From the NCBI GenBank assembly GCA_025356015.1, contig JANXYO010000069.1, positions 1 through 64,000 of the forward strand: a stretch of 64,000 nt of DNA, given 5' to 3'. The DNA comes from Spirochaetaceae bacterium. Lineage in GTDB: Bacteria; Spirochaetota; Spirochaetia; Treponematales; Rectinemataceae. Under the pieces are notes generated by a model that saw nothing but the letters and a program-made list of their open reading frames with translations, was not told where the DNA came from and searched no databases. Each line of letters begins with the position of its first letter. Position 1 is the stretch's first letter. The position numbers were made by a program, and so were the translations under genes. Positions 1 through 7,682 of this stretch are shown one piece after another.

Positions 1-1
1 C

Positions 2-79
2 TTCGGCGAGGCCCTGACGCCCGAGCTGCGCGCAAAGGAGGAAGGGCTTCGCGCCGAGTCGGAACGCAGGCGTGGCTGA
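2..79 (+). CDS. YciI-family (YCII-related) protein, C-terminal end only
   Basis: Only the last 25 codons lie in the window, and the gene begins upstream of base 1. The tail contains FGEALTPELRAKEEGLRAE. This closely matches the C-terminal tail of YCII/DGPF-type small proteins that sit immediately upstream of ECF sigma factors of the SigI/DUF6596 type. Its TGA stop (77-79) lies inside the start region of the downstream sigma gene, giving an 8-base overlap that suggests translational coupling. The biochemical role of these YCII proteins is not settled. The assignment rests on a short tail plus gene context, so it is moderately secure. Confidence 0.6.
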   Translation, partial: FGEALTPELRAKEEGLRAESERRRG

Positions 80-1358
80 GCTCCGGTCCACGATCGAGGC
101 GGTCTGGCGCATCGAGTCGGCCGCCCTGATCGCGCATCTCGCCCGCGTGGTGCGCGATCTCGTCCTGGCCGAGGACCTCGCCCAGGACGCCCTTGTGGCG
201 GCCCTCGAGACCTGGCCCCGCTCGGGTGTCCCGGACAGGCCGGGTGCATGGCTCATGGCGACGGCGAGGAACCGCGCCATCGACCGCATGCGCCGCGACA
301 AGCGGCTCGCTCAGAAGCTCGAGGAGTACGGCAGGGAGGCCGGAGAGGGCCTCGGTGTGGCGCTTCCCGATTTCGACGAGTCCCTCGACCGCGACATCGA
401 CGACGAGATGCTAAGCCTCGCATTCGCGGTCTGCCACCCGGTGCTCTCCAACGAGGCCCGGGTGGCCCTGACCCTCAAGGTCCTGGGCGGCCTCTCGACT
501 GGCGAGATCGCGCGCGCCTACCTCGTCCAGGAAACGACAATGGCCCAGCGCATCGTGCGCGCGAAGCAGAGCCTTGCAGAGGCCAGGGTCCCCTTCGAGA
601 CTCCCCGGGGCGAGGAGCTGCCTGCGAGGCTCTCCTCGGTGCTCGAGGTGATCTACCTGATCTTCAACGAGGGCTACGCCGCAAGTTCCGGCGAGGAGCT
701 GATACGGCCTGCGCTGTGCGAGGAAGCGCTGCGCCTGGGACGGATCCTCAAGGGCCTCATGGGCGGGTATTCCGAGGTCCACGGCCTCGCCGCCCTCATG
801 GAGCTGCAGGCATCGCGCATCCCGGCCCGCGTCGGTCCAACAAGGGAGCCGGTCCTCCTCCTCGACCAGGACCGATCGCGCTGGGACCAGCTCCTGATCA
901 GGCGCGGCATCGCGGCCCTCTCCAAGGCCGAAGCGGCTGCGGCGCAAGCCCTCCCCTCCCCCGCCGCCCTCGGCCCCTACGCGCTCCAGGCCGAGATCGC
1001 GGCCTGCCACGCCCGGGCCCTGTTTGCCACCGACACCGACTGGGCCAGGATCGCCGCCCTCTACGACGCCCTTTCCCAGGTCGCGCCCTCGCCCGTGGTC
1101 GAGCTCAACAGGACCGTCGCCGTGGGCATGGCCTATGGCCACCAGGCCGGCCTCGATATCATCGACGGCCTAGTGGGCGATGGCGCCCTCACGGGCTACC
1201 ACTGGCTGCCGAGCGCCCGCGGGGACCTGCTCTTCAAGCTGGGCAGGTCGGGCGAAGCCGCCGCCGAGTTCGCTCGCGCTGCCGAGCTCGCCCAGAACGG
1301 CCCCGCCAGGGCCCTCCTCCTCCTGCGCGCCGAGGCTTGTCTCCAGCCCGGGGCTTAG
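72..1358 (+). CDS. RNA polymerase ECF-type sigma factor (DUF6596/SigI-like)
   Basis: 428-residue sigma factor. Region 2 lies at about residues 10-80 (VWRIESAALIAHLARVVRD, then LAEDLAQDALVAALETWP and GAWLMATARNRAIDRMRR). Region 4 lies at about 125-175 (ALTLKVLGGLSTGEIARAYL). A long C-terminal helical domain of about 240 residues follows and is characteristic of the DUF6596 group (EVIYLIFNEGYAAS, ARVGPTREPVLLLDQDRSRW). These factors are thought to use the C-terminal extension for control instead of an anti-sigma factor. The GTG start at 72 overlaps the preceding YciI-like gene, the usual partner. The length is normal for the group and no defect is visible. Target promoters cannot be read from this window. 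Confidence 0.93.
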   Translation: MAELRSTIEAVWRIESAALIAHLARVVRDLVLAEDLAQDALVAALETWPRSGVPDRPGAWLMATARNRAIDRMRRDKRLAQKLEEYGREAGEGLGVALPDFDESLDRDIDDEMLSLAFAVCHPVLSNEARVALTLKVLGGLSTGEIARAYLVQETTMAQRIVRAKQSLAEARVPFETPRGEELPARLSSVLEVIYLIFNEGYAASSGEELIRPALCEEALRLGRILKGLMGGYSEVHGLAALMELQASRIPARVGPTREPVLLLDQDRSRWDQLLIRRGIAALSKAEAAAAQALPSPAALGPYALQAEIAACHARALFATDTDWARIAALYDALSQVAPSPVVELNRTVAVGMAYGHQAGLDIIDGLVGDGALTGYHWLPSARGDLLFKLGRSGEAAAEFARAAELAQNGPARALLLLRAEACLQPGA

Positions 1359-1412
1359 GCTACACATGTGGTGGAATGAAAGTACAGCTCCTGGAACCCA
1401 AGGAGAAACGCG

Positions 1413-1937
1413 ATGCAGCGATCAATAAGAATCATCGTCATCTTCCTCGCCTGCCTCTTCCTGCCGGCCCTCATCGGCCTTGTCACCAACCTCGTGAACG
1501 CCCTGGCCAGCTCAGAGTACTTCGTCAAGGTGATGCACTGGGAGAACGTCCGCGGCATCATCTAGGCGACCGTCGCCCAGGGGATCTACGAGGGCCTCAT
1601 CCAGGGCATCCTCTTCGCGCTGCTGTTCTGCTGCGTCTACATAATCTCCAACAGGGCGGAGCTGGGCATCGCCGCGACCCTGCGTTGGCTCGGCCTCATG
1701 GGTCTCGCCGCGGTCTCTCTCTGGGTGATGGGGGGAATCATAGCCATCCTGCTCTCGGTCTTGAGCCCCGAGTTCTACAGGAAGACCTTCGTGAGCGTCC
1801 CCGAGGACCTGGGGCCAATGATCAGATACGCCTGGGTGGGCGGCTCGATATCAGGTGTGACCTACGGTGGGATCGCGGTGATGATCATCGGGACTGTGCT
1901 CTTCAGGAATACCCACGGGAAGAAGAAGGCAGTCTAG
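1413..1937 (+). pseudogene. Four-helix membrane protein interrupted by an in-frame TAG
   Basis: A single reading frame runs from ATG 1413 (good site AAGGAG 10 bases upstream) to TAG 1935-1937 and is broken only by TAG at 1563-1565, codon 51 of about 175. Hydrophobic segments lie on both sides: IIVIFLACLFLPALIGLV before the stop, and three more after it (GLIQGILFALLFCCVYII, LGLMGLAAVSLWVMGGIIA, GVTYGGIAVMIIGTVLF). The frame stays open with normal codon use after the stop, so the break is recent, is a sequencing error, or is read through. I do not recognise the family. An internal start at ATG 1698 would keep only the last two helices. Confidence 0.6.
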
Positions 1938-1961
1938 GAGAGCTGGTCCGGCCACTGGCCC

Positions 1962-2462
1962 TCAGGGGCCGAAGTCCAGGTGCTCCATCACGATGAGGTC
2001 GTGGTACTCACCCTCGAGGAAGATGGCTTTGGCCTTGCGCCCGTACTCCCGGAAGCCCGTCTTCAGGTAGAGGGCGATGGCCGCCACGTTGTCGGCCCTC
2101 ACCTCGAGGTCGATCCTCTTGATCCCGATCGTCCTCGCGTGCTCGATTGTGGCGAGAACGAGGCCCTCGCCGATGCCCTTTCCCCGGTGCCCCTTGAGGA
2201 CGCCCATGCCGAGCTCGGCCCTGTGGCTTAGGGACTTGGTCTGGTAGGGGATGGCGTCGCACCAGCCAACGACAAGCCCGTCCTCGATCGCGACGAACTG
2301 GGGTAGGTTGTTGCTCACCGTGTCGTCGACGAAGGCCTGGATCCTCTCCAGCGTGGGGGCCGCTTCCTTGGCCAGATAACGCCCCTCCCTCGCGACCGAG
2401 TCGAGACAGGCGCGGAAGCCCTCGGCGTCTGCCCTTTCCATCTTCCTCACCACTAGGCCCAT
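1962..2462 (-). CDS. GNAT-family N-acetyltransferase
   Basis: 166-residue single-domain acetyltransferase. The acetyl-CoA-binding motif A is clear at about residues 87-105 (LGMGVLKGHRGKGIGEGLV, the RGxGxG loop), followed by RIDLEVRADNVAAIALYLKTGF, the typical motif B with the Asn and the C-terminal YxKxGF. The N-terminus MGLVVRKMERADAEGF is the usual first strand and helix, and ATG 2462 has AAGGAG about 9 bases upstream. Similar proteins acetylate amines, amino acids or protein N-termini, and the substrate here cannot be predicted. A remnant of a second, different GNAT gene lies immediately upstream on the same strand. Confidence 0.9.
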   Translation of the reverse strand: MGLVVRKMERADAEGFRACLDSVAREGRYLAKEAAPTLERIQAFVDDTVSNNLPQFVAIEDGLVVGWCDAIPYQTKSLSHRAELGMGVLKGHRGKGIGEGLVLATIEHARTIGIKRIDLEVRADNVAAIALYLKTGFREYGRKAKAIFLEGEYHDLIVMEHLDFGP

Positions 2463-2477
2463 TTTGATATGCTCCTT

Positions 2478-2719
2478 CTATTCCCGTTCCGGGTCTTCCC
2501 CGTATTCCCTGATCATCCCCGCGCCGTAATTCTCGGTTGGCCTTCTCACAAAGCCGTACTTCTCGTAAAAGCCCTCCTTCCCCTTCACGCAGAGGAGGCC
2601 CACGGCCAGGTTCCGCTTCATGTGGGAATGGATGTAGGCCATGAGATCGTCCATGATGATCCGCCCGAGGCCCAGGCCATGTGATACCTGCCCATGCGGC
2701 CCTCCCGTCCCCTGCCATC
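2478..2719 (-). pseudogene. Remnant of a second GNAT acetyltransferase (C-terminal part)
   Basis: One minus-strand frame reads GLGLGRIIMDDLMAYIHSH, continues through KEGFYEKYGFVRRP and NYGAGMIREYGED, and stops at TAG 2478-2480. This is the C-terminal half of a small GNAT domain: the acetyl-CoA loop helix, then the FYEKYGF motif. No N-terminal half exists. Upstream the frame runs straight into the end of the damaged receiver-hemerythrin gene, so the first half has been deleted. No plausible start codon with a ribosome site precedes the conserved part, so I treat it as a dead fragment. Confidence 0.6.
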
Positions 2720-3284
2720 CTAGTTCGCCTCACGGCAGTTGCCAAGCGCCGGCCCCTGGTCGTGCAGGAGGTGCCGGAAGCGGGCGAGGACCCTGTCCTC
2801 GTCGCGTATGTGCCGCATGAGCCAGGAGGCGAGGAAGTAGAAAAGCTGGGTCGACTCGACGGAGTCCCTCTCGACCAGGGCCAGCTTGGCGTCTGCGATG
2901 TAGCTGGCGAACTCCTTGTGCCTGAGCTCGTGGCCATCCTCGTCGCAGGCGTGGAGCTGCCTGAAATAGTACTCCTCGTGGGCGAAGTGCAGATGGAGGC
3001 GTGAAGCTTGTTGAGGATGCCCACGAGGTTTTCGTGCTGCTTGTCGAGGACGGGGATGCCCACGCACAGTTCGCTTCGACCCTGCGGTGGGCGGCCAGGA
3101 GCTCGAGGTGGGTCCTGACCCGCTGCAGCACGATTGTGGGGCTGATCGGCTTGGTGATGCAGTCAAATCGTCCATGGCTGTGACGAAGATGACAGGGATC
3201 CCGGCGGTCTCGGGCCTGGCCTTGAGCCTCTCGCAGACTGCATAGCCATCCATTGCGGGCATCATGATGGCCAGGCTCCATCAC
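2720..3284 (-). pseudogene. Frameshifted response-regulator receiver plus bacteriohemerythrin gene
   Basis: Read on the minus strand, the gene is recognisable but split over three frames. The first piece (about 3265 to 3165) is the second half of a receiver domain, MMPAMDGYAVCERLKARPE then IPVIFVTAMDD. The next (about 3165 to 3060) is TKPISPTIVLQRVRTHLELL. A third frame gives GIPVLDKQHENLVGILNKLH, and the last (about 3010 to 2720) gives HLHFAHEEYYFRQLHACDED and MRHIRDEDRVLARF. All seven usual hemerythrin iron ligands are still encoded. The receiver N-terminus is missing, and a stop lies just upstream of the first piece. At least three frameshifts make it a pseudogene unless the sequence is poor here. 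Confidence 0.75.
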
Positions 3285-3314
3285 CCCTAATTCGGCTAAA
3301 GAGGGCCGGGCACT

Positions 3315-4529
3315 TTAGGACGAGCCTGCGACCTCGACCCTGTTGCGCCCCGCCCTCTTCGCCTTGTAGAGGGCCTCGTCGGCGAGCCGCACGATGCGCT
3401 CCTGCGTTTCCGTCTCGGTGATCGCCTGGGACGCGAGCCCCAGGCTCACGGTGACCCGCAGGGGAAGGGCCGAGCCGGCATAGGGGATGGCGAGGCCCTC
3501 GACCGCCGCCCTTATCCGCTCCGCGAGGATCAGCGCTCCCTCAAGGTCGGTCTCGGGCAGGATGAAGGCGAACTCCTCTCCGCCATAACGCGCGGCGAGA
3601 TCGGGCGCGCGCCCGACCAGGCTGGCAAAGAGACCGCCGATGCGCCTGAGGCACTCATCACCAGCGGGATGGCCGTGGGCGTCGTTGAAGTCCTTGAAGA
3701 GATCTATGTCGGCCATGATGACCGAGAGCCAGGCGTGGTTCCGCCTGAGCCTGCGGAACTCGGTGGCGAGGGTCTCGTCGAAGCGCCTTCTGTTGGGCAG
3801 GCCGGTGAGGCTGTCGGTGACCGAATCCTGGAGGGCCGCGTTCCTCTCCCTCTCGAGCTGCCGCGCGAGCTCGGCGACCTTCTCGTTAAGCCTCTGGTTG
3901 AGCATGATGACAAAGCCGAAGGTCCACAGGGTGCTCAGTACGGCCGGGTACACAAAGGCGAAGCGGAGCATCCCGGCCTGGGCCTCGTAGCCCGAGTGCG
4001 CCGGCAGGCCGAGGGCATCGAATCCGCGGAAGAGCGAAAGGCCAGCGTTCACGAGAAAGACAATGGCGACGAAGCGGGCCGAGCCGTAGATGTCCCCCCG
4101 CCCGCGCACGAAAAGGTCGCGCGCGATCATGAGCGAGACCACTGCCATGACAGCGTTGAGCACAACCGTGCGCGGGCCCAGGTCAAAGTCCACGAAAATG
4201 AGACCTAGGTAGGCCAGGAGGAAGGCGGAGTAGAGGGCGGCGAGAAAGGCGATGGAAGGTCTGCCGCCCAGGAAGCTGACGATGCCGACGTGGATGAAGA
4301 AGAGACCCAGCACGTAGAGCGGGTTCGAGAACAGTGCGAGAAGCTGGAGGGACTTCACCATCACCAGGGGCATGAGGATGACGCCGAGGGCCATCAGCGC
4401 GGCCCCCGCCACCCATTGCCCCGGCGCCTTGTAGGACCTGTTCAGGGCGTACTGCAGGCCCAGGACCAGGACCTGGGTCGCGAACATGAGGCCCTGCATC
4501 AGGGCGAGGCTTGGGATGTCGAGGCTCAT
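3315..4529 (-). CDS. Membrane diguanylate cyclase (7 TM + GGDEF)
   Basis: 404-residue protein making cyclic di-GMP from two GTP. About seven hydrophobic helices occupy residues 8-215, followed by a short coiled linker and a GGDEF domain from DSLTGLPNRRRFDETLA onward. The active-site loop is RYGGEEF and has the product-inhibition site RxxD upstream (RAPDLAARYGGEEF), so feedback control by c-di-GMP is expected. The C-terminus ADEALYKAKRAGRNRV is standard. I place the start at MSLDIPSL (4529), which fits relatives. An in-frame ATG at 4556 would add nine residues. It is the only intact larger gene between neighbouring broken ones. Confidence 0.92.
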   Translation of the reverse strand: MSLDIPSLALMQGLMFATQVLVLGLQYALNRSYKAPGQWVAGAALMALGVILMPLVMVKSLQLLALFSNPLYVLGLFFIHVGIVSFLGGRPSIAFLAALYSAFLLAYLGLIFVDFDLGPRTVVLNAVMAVVSLMIARDLFVRGRGDIYGSARFVAIVFLVNAGLSLFRGFDALGLPAHSGYEAQAGMLRFAFVYPAVLSTLWTFGFVIMLNQRLNEKVAELARQLERERNAALQDSVTDSLTGLPNRRRFDETLATEFRRLRRNHAWLSVIMADIDLFKDFNDAHGHPAGDECLRRIGGLFASLVGRAPDLAARYGGEEFAFILPETDLEGALILAERIRAAVEGLAIPYAGSALPLRVTVSLGLASQAITETETQERIVRLADEALYKAKRAGRNRVEVAGSS

Positions 4530-4625
4530 GGCACGTCTCTTGTCGGCACGGCCCATGATAGCACCACAGGGCCCGCGGGTTCTACGGCGCCTTCTCAGCG
4601 GGACAGGGGCGATACCTCGATATCC

Positions 4626-5674
4626 CTATCTCCGCGCATAGAGGGGAAGGATCGGTATGTCGAAGCCGACGAAGCCTAGAAGCTGGTGGGGCTTGGTCCC
4701 CGAGACCTGGGCCGCTTGGGAGGAGACCCCGCTCAGGCTCGGCCCGATCCTCAGCCCGAAACCCGCCGAGACCGGGGAGTCACCCAGGGCGAAGACCAGC
4801 ATGAGGCCGGAGGAGACGATGTCCCTGAGGTCGAAGCTTGCCATCTCTGAGCTTTGGTCGCCGAGGCGGAAGGCAGCCACGGCTCCGATGTCGACCATGG
4901 AGAGCGAGGCCACCAGGATGGCCGAGCCTGTCTGTACCCTTTCGAAGGCCGCGGCGAAGGCCTCGGCCTGGGAGCTGTCGAGGGCACGGACCTTGATCCG
5001 CTCGTGGACGAGGCCGAGGAAGAATGCCCTCGTGCCTGGATCGAGGAGGGCGGCCGCGAGCTTCTCCCTGCCGATCCAGGTACCCGAGGCTCCGCCCTCG
5101 CGCAGGGAATCGCTGAGGACAGACAGGGCGAGGATGAGGGCCCGGGTCCGCGCGAGGTCGGGGTCTGGCGAGGAGGGCCAGGTGGAGGCGAGCGAGCCCA
5201 TCTCGTGGAGGAGGATGGGAGGTTCCCGCTTCTGGGCAAGGCCCCCGGCCAGGCCCGCCATCTCGGCGAGACAAAGACCCTCGGCGCTGCCCAGCATCTG
5301 GTGGTAGTACGCGACCCTCGCCGCGACCTCTTCACCTCCGCCCTCGATCCGGTCGAGCTTTATGTGGTTAGTCGGCAGGATCTCAAGGTCCGACCTGAAC
5401 TGGCTAGGAAGAGAGGCGACCAGGGCTGAAAAATCGGCCCTTGGCAGGGTCACGGCGAGATAGGTGCTGGTGTTGGGGAAGAGCAGAGCCAGCTCAGTGT
5501 GCTGAGGCTCGGGGCCGTCCCCGTGGCCACGATGGCCTGGGCGTGGGCGCCCAAACCCAGGCAAAGAGCCAGGCCAGCAAGACCAAGGCGGGCCGCCCGC
5601 CACGCTCCCGAGGCCGCAAGCCCCACCCCGCCATTCCCCAACCAGGATCGTTTCTCATGGTTTTTTGATCGCAT
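4626..5674 (-). pseudogene. Secreted protein of unknown function with an apparent frameshift
   Basis: Two minus-strand frames join into one protein. The first (from ATG 5674) gives a signal peptide, AARLGLAGLALCLGLGAHAQ followed by AIVATGTAP. The second (from about 5520 to stop 4626) gives ELALLFPNTSTYLAVTLPRA and a roughly 290-residue domain with no motif I know. The switch lies in a G/C-run around 5505-5530. Alone, the second frame would start at 5603 with an arginine- and glycine-rich, unnatural N-terminus and no signal peptide. The predicted mature part alternates strands and short helices and ends LLGFVGFDIPILPLYARR, reminiscent of a beta-rich exported protein. Either a single-base indel inactivated it or the read is wrong at that run. 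Confidence 0.55.
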
Positions 5675-5749
5675 TTGCTACCTCCGTTTTTAGATACGCC
5701 CTCGTGCTCCGTCGGGGCCCCCTGAGCGGGCAGGGCCAGTCAGCGGAAA

Positions 5750-5938
5750 GCTGGCATCCCAGACATCCAAAATCGCATATCGAAGATGGGGCGAGCCATG
5801 TTTGGGATAGGACGAGCCATGTAAAAGATTCGGCGAGCCATGTCAAACATGCCTCGAGCCATCTCAGACAGGGCTTTTCTCATGTCAGAGATGCGAGCAG
5901 CCATGTTTGACATGCGGCGAGGGATCTCCGACGAGAAG
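5750..5938. repeat. Nine degenerate 21-bp tandem repeats
   Basis: Nine consecutive 21-base units start at 5750, 5771, 5792, 5813, 5834, 5855, 5876, 5897 and 5918. The core of the best units is CGAGCCATGTxxxACATG, itself nearly palindromic around CATG. Because the unit is a multiple of three, all frames stay open. On the minus strand (ORF 5740-5988) it reads as a heptad of the type MARxIxDM, and on the plus strand as xxSHVxD. Units differ at several positions, so the array is old or under selection for the heptad pattern. No signal of transcription or translation is visible nearby. Confidence 0.75.
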
Positions 5939-6148
5939 CCGCCACTCCTTCTCATGGTCCTCGAATATATTCTTTGCCACTTCGACAAAATCAGTCTTCA
6001 GAGACCGATAGTTCAGATATTTGTTGTATGTGATGAGCATTACGTTTGCGTTTATCGCATGCGATTTTACAAAATCAATTCGTGCGATCACGGTCTCGAG
6101 TTTATTTCGCTTAAGGTCTTTCCAGACATTTTCGCTCCCCAAAACCAT
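5885..6148 (-). pseudogene. AT-rich orphan reading frame, probable gene remnant
   Basis: An 87-codon minus-strand frame in a stretch much richer in A+T than anything else in the window (about 5940-6210). It contains NVWKDLKRNKLETVIARIDF and NANVMLITYNKYLNYRSLKT, which look like genuine folded-protein sequence. It then runs into the 21-bp repeat array and ends without a domain boundary (CSHL). No ribosome site precedes the ATG, and a stop codon lies just upstream in frame. I do not recognise the family. The base composition suggests foreign origin, with the rest of the gene lost. It and the repeat array are all I see between 5675 and 6209. Confidence 0.35.
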
Positions 6149-6209
6149 GAGATTTTCGGTCCCGGCTATTCAGTTCTCCACTATTTTTAATTGGAACAAA
6201 TGTTATCCC

Positions 6210-7613
6210 TCACCCCACCCCACCCTCATCCCTAGCCGCGATCTTCTCCACCAGGCTCAGGTTCCTCACTATACGCGGGTCGTTTGGATCGAGCCTCGCC
6301 GCCTCCCTGAAGCGCGTGGCGGCCATGTCCTTGCGGCCAAGGCGCCAGAAGAGGGTGCCGATGTTGTTGATCGCCCTCGCGTCCTCGGGCTCGAACCTCA
6401 GGACACGCTCGTAGACCCTGATGGCCTCCTCGATCTTGCCGGCTGCGGCGAGCTCGGCCCCACGCCTCGAGAGGCTCAGGTAGTCCTCCTCCTCGCCCAG
6501 GGTGTGGCGGTTGAAGCTCTCGTCCCTGGCGAAGGAGCGGAACTCGCAGGCCAGGGCCACGACATCGTCGGCATGGGGGGAACCGATGGTGAAGTCGTTG
6601 ATGCCGGAGAGGATGGCCCCGGTGAGGGCAGAGAGATTGTCATCCTTGCAGCCCACGAAGACGTCTGCCAGCCGGTCGCGGCCAAAGGTCTCGCCCTGGT
6701 AGTTGCGGGCTCCCGTCACTCCGTCGGTGAACAAGAGGATGCGGTCGCCTTCCTCGAGTAGGGCGTCCTTGGCGCTGAATATCGTCCCCTCGATCACGCC
6801 GAGGGCCGGATCGCTACCGGCGAGGTCCTCTATCACGCAGCCGCGCCTGTGAAGGAGCATGCAGGCGGGGTGGCCGGCGACGGCGTAGCTAAGGGCACCG
6901 GTCTCGAGGTTGAGGAAGCCGTAGAAGGCCGAGGCGTAATGGTCTGAGCCGCCGATGACGGGGACGAGCTCGGCGTTGATCTCCCCGAGGGCCGTGGCCG
7001 GGTCGATGCCCCAGGCGGCCCTGCTGCGGAAGGCGTTCTTGATGAGGGCCGAGAGGAGGGCCACGGGGACGCCGCGGCCAGAGACATCGGCCGCGAGGAG
7101 GGCGTAGCCGTTCTTGCCGGCGCGCACGACGTCGAAGATGTCGCCGCCCGTGTTCTCTGCCGGGGCGTAGAGAGCGTTGAAGCTGATCTCGGGCCTCGTG
7201 GGAAGCTCCTCGGTCCTGGGCACGACGCGGCGCTGGATGCGGCCGGACATCTTGAGCTCGAGGCGCTTGCCGTCCTGGATATCCTTGAGCTCGTTCAGGG
7301 CGGCAGAAAGGCTTTCCGACTCGGCCGCAGGCAGGGAGCCGGGCGCCGCATCCTCGCCGGCGCTGTCTCCTGCCGCTGGGACCTCGGCCTCGGCCCAGTC
7401 CTCGCGCACTTCGCCCGGCGGGGTAGCCCCGCGGGCGACAAGGAAGGAGAGGAGTCCCGAGCCGAGGGCTAGGCCGACGACGATGGCAAGCCTCATGTCG
7501 GTCCCCTCGCCGAGATCGACGAGGTCGAAGAGCACGAGGGCGGCCACCGCCGTGGCTCCCAAGGCTCCGATCCACGAGAGGAGGAAGATGCCGAAGCGAT
7601 ATGCGGTTCTCAT
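6210..7613 (-). CDS. Membrane-anchored SpoIIE-type PP2C phosphatase with TPR tail
   Basis: 467 residues. Two N-terminal transmembrane helices (about 7-30 and 42-62) are followed by a linker and a SpoIIE/PP2C-type serine phosphatase domain at about 135-350. Its metal-site motifs are NTGGDIFDVV, LLAADVSGRGVPVALL and LLFTDGVTGARN. A C-terminal block at about 375-460 has two to three TPR units (AAAGKIEEAIRVYERVLRFEP, then ARAINNIGTLFWRLGRKDMA). Such proteins dephosphorylate anti-sigma-factor antagonists or other phosphoserine targets in partner-switching pathways. No partner is adjacent, although a STAS-domain protein is encoded at 38116-38442. It stands alone between the decayed region and the metabolic island. 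Confidence 0.9.
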   Translation of the reverse strand: MRTAYRFGIFLLSWIGALGATAVAALVLFDLVDLGEGTDMRLAIVVGLALGSGLLSFLVARGATPPGEVREDWAEAEVPAAGDSAGEDAAPGSLPAAESESLSAALNELKDIQDGKRLELKMSGRIQRRVVPRTEELPTRPEISFNALYAPAENTGGDIFDVVRAGKNGYALLAADVSGRGVPVALLSALIKNAFRSRAAWGIDPATALGEINAELVPVIGGSDHYASAFYGFLNLETGALSYAVAGHPACMLLHRRGCVIEDLAGSDPALGVIEGTIFSAKDALLEEGDRILLFTDGVTGARNYQGETFGRDRLADVFVGCKDDNLSALTGAILSGINDFTIGSPHADDVVALACEFRSFARDESFNRHTLGEEEDYLSLSRRGAELAAAGKIEEAIRVYERVLRFEPEDARAINNIGTLFWRLGRKDMAATRFREAARLDPNDPRIVRNLSLVEKIAARDEGGVG

Positions 7614-7682
7614 CCAAGCACCTACTACAGCCCTTCTTGTGGCTTTGTAATGGCTACAGTCTAGGAGAGGACGGGCCCACGG

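Noticed and set aside
1563-1565. The internal TAG as a pyrrolysine codon, suggested by nearby methyltransferase-fold genes
   Set aside because: The host gene is a small membrane protein, not a methylamine methyltransferase, and no pyl genes are visible. Mutation or sequence error is simpler.
5750-5938. The 21-bp array as a CRISPR
   Set aside because: Units are contiguous with no spacers, are too short, and diverge from each other. No cas gene is present.
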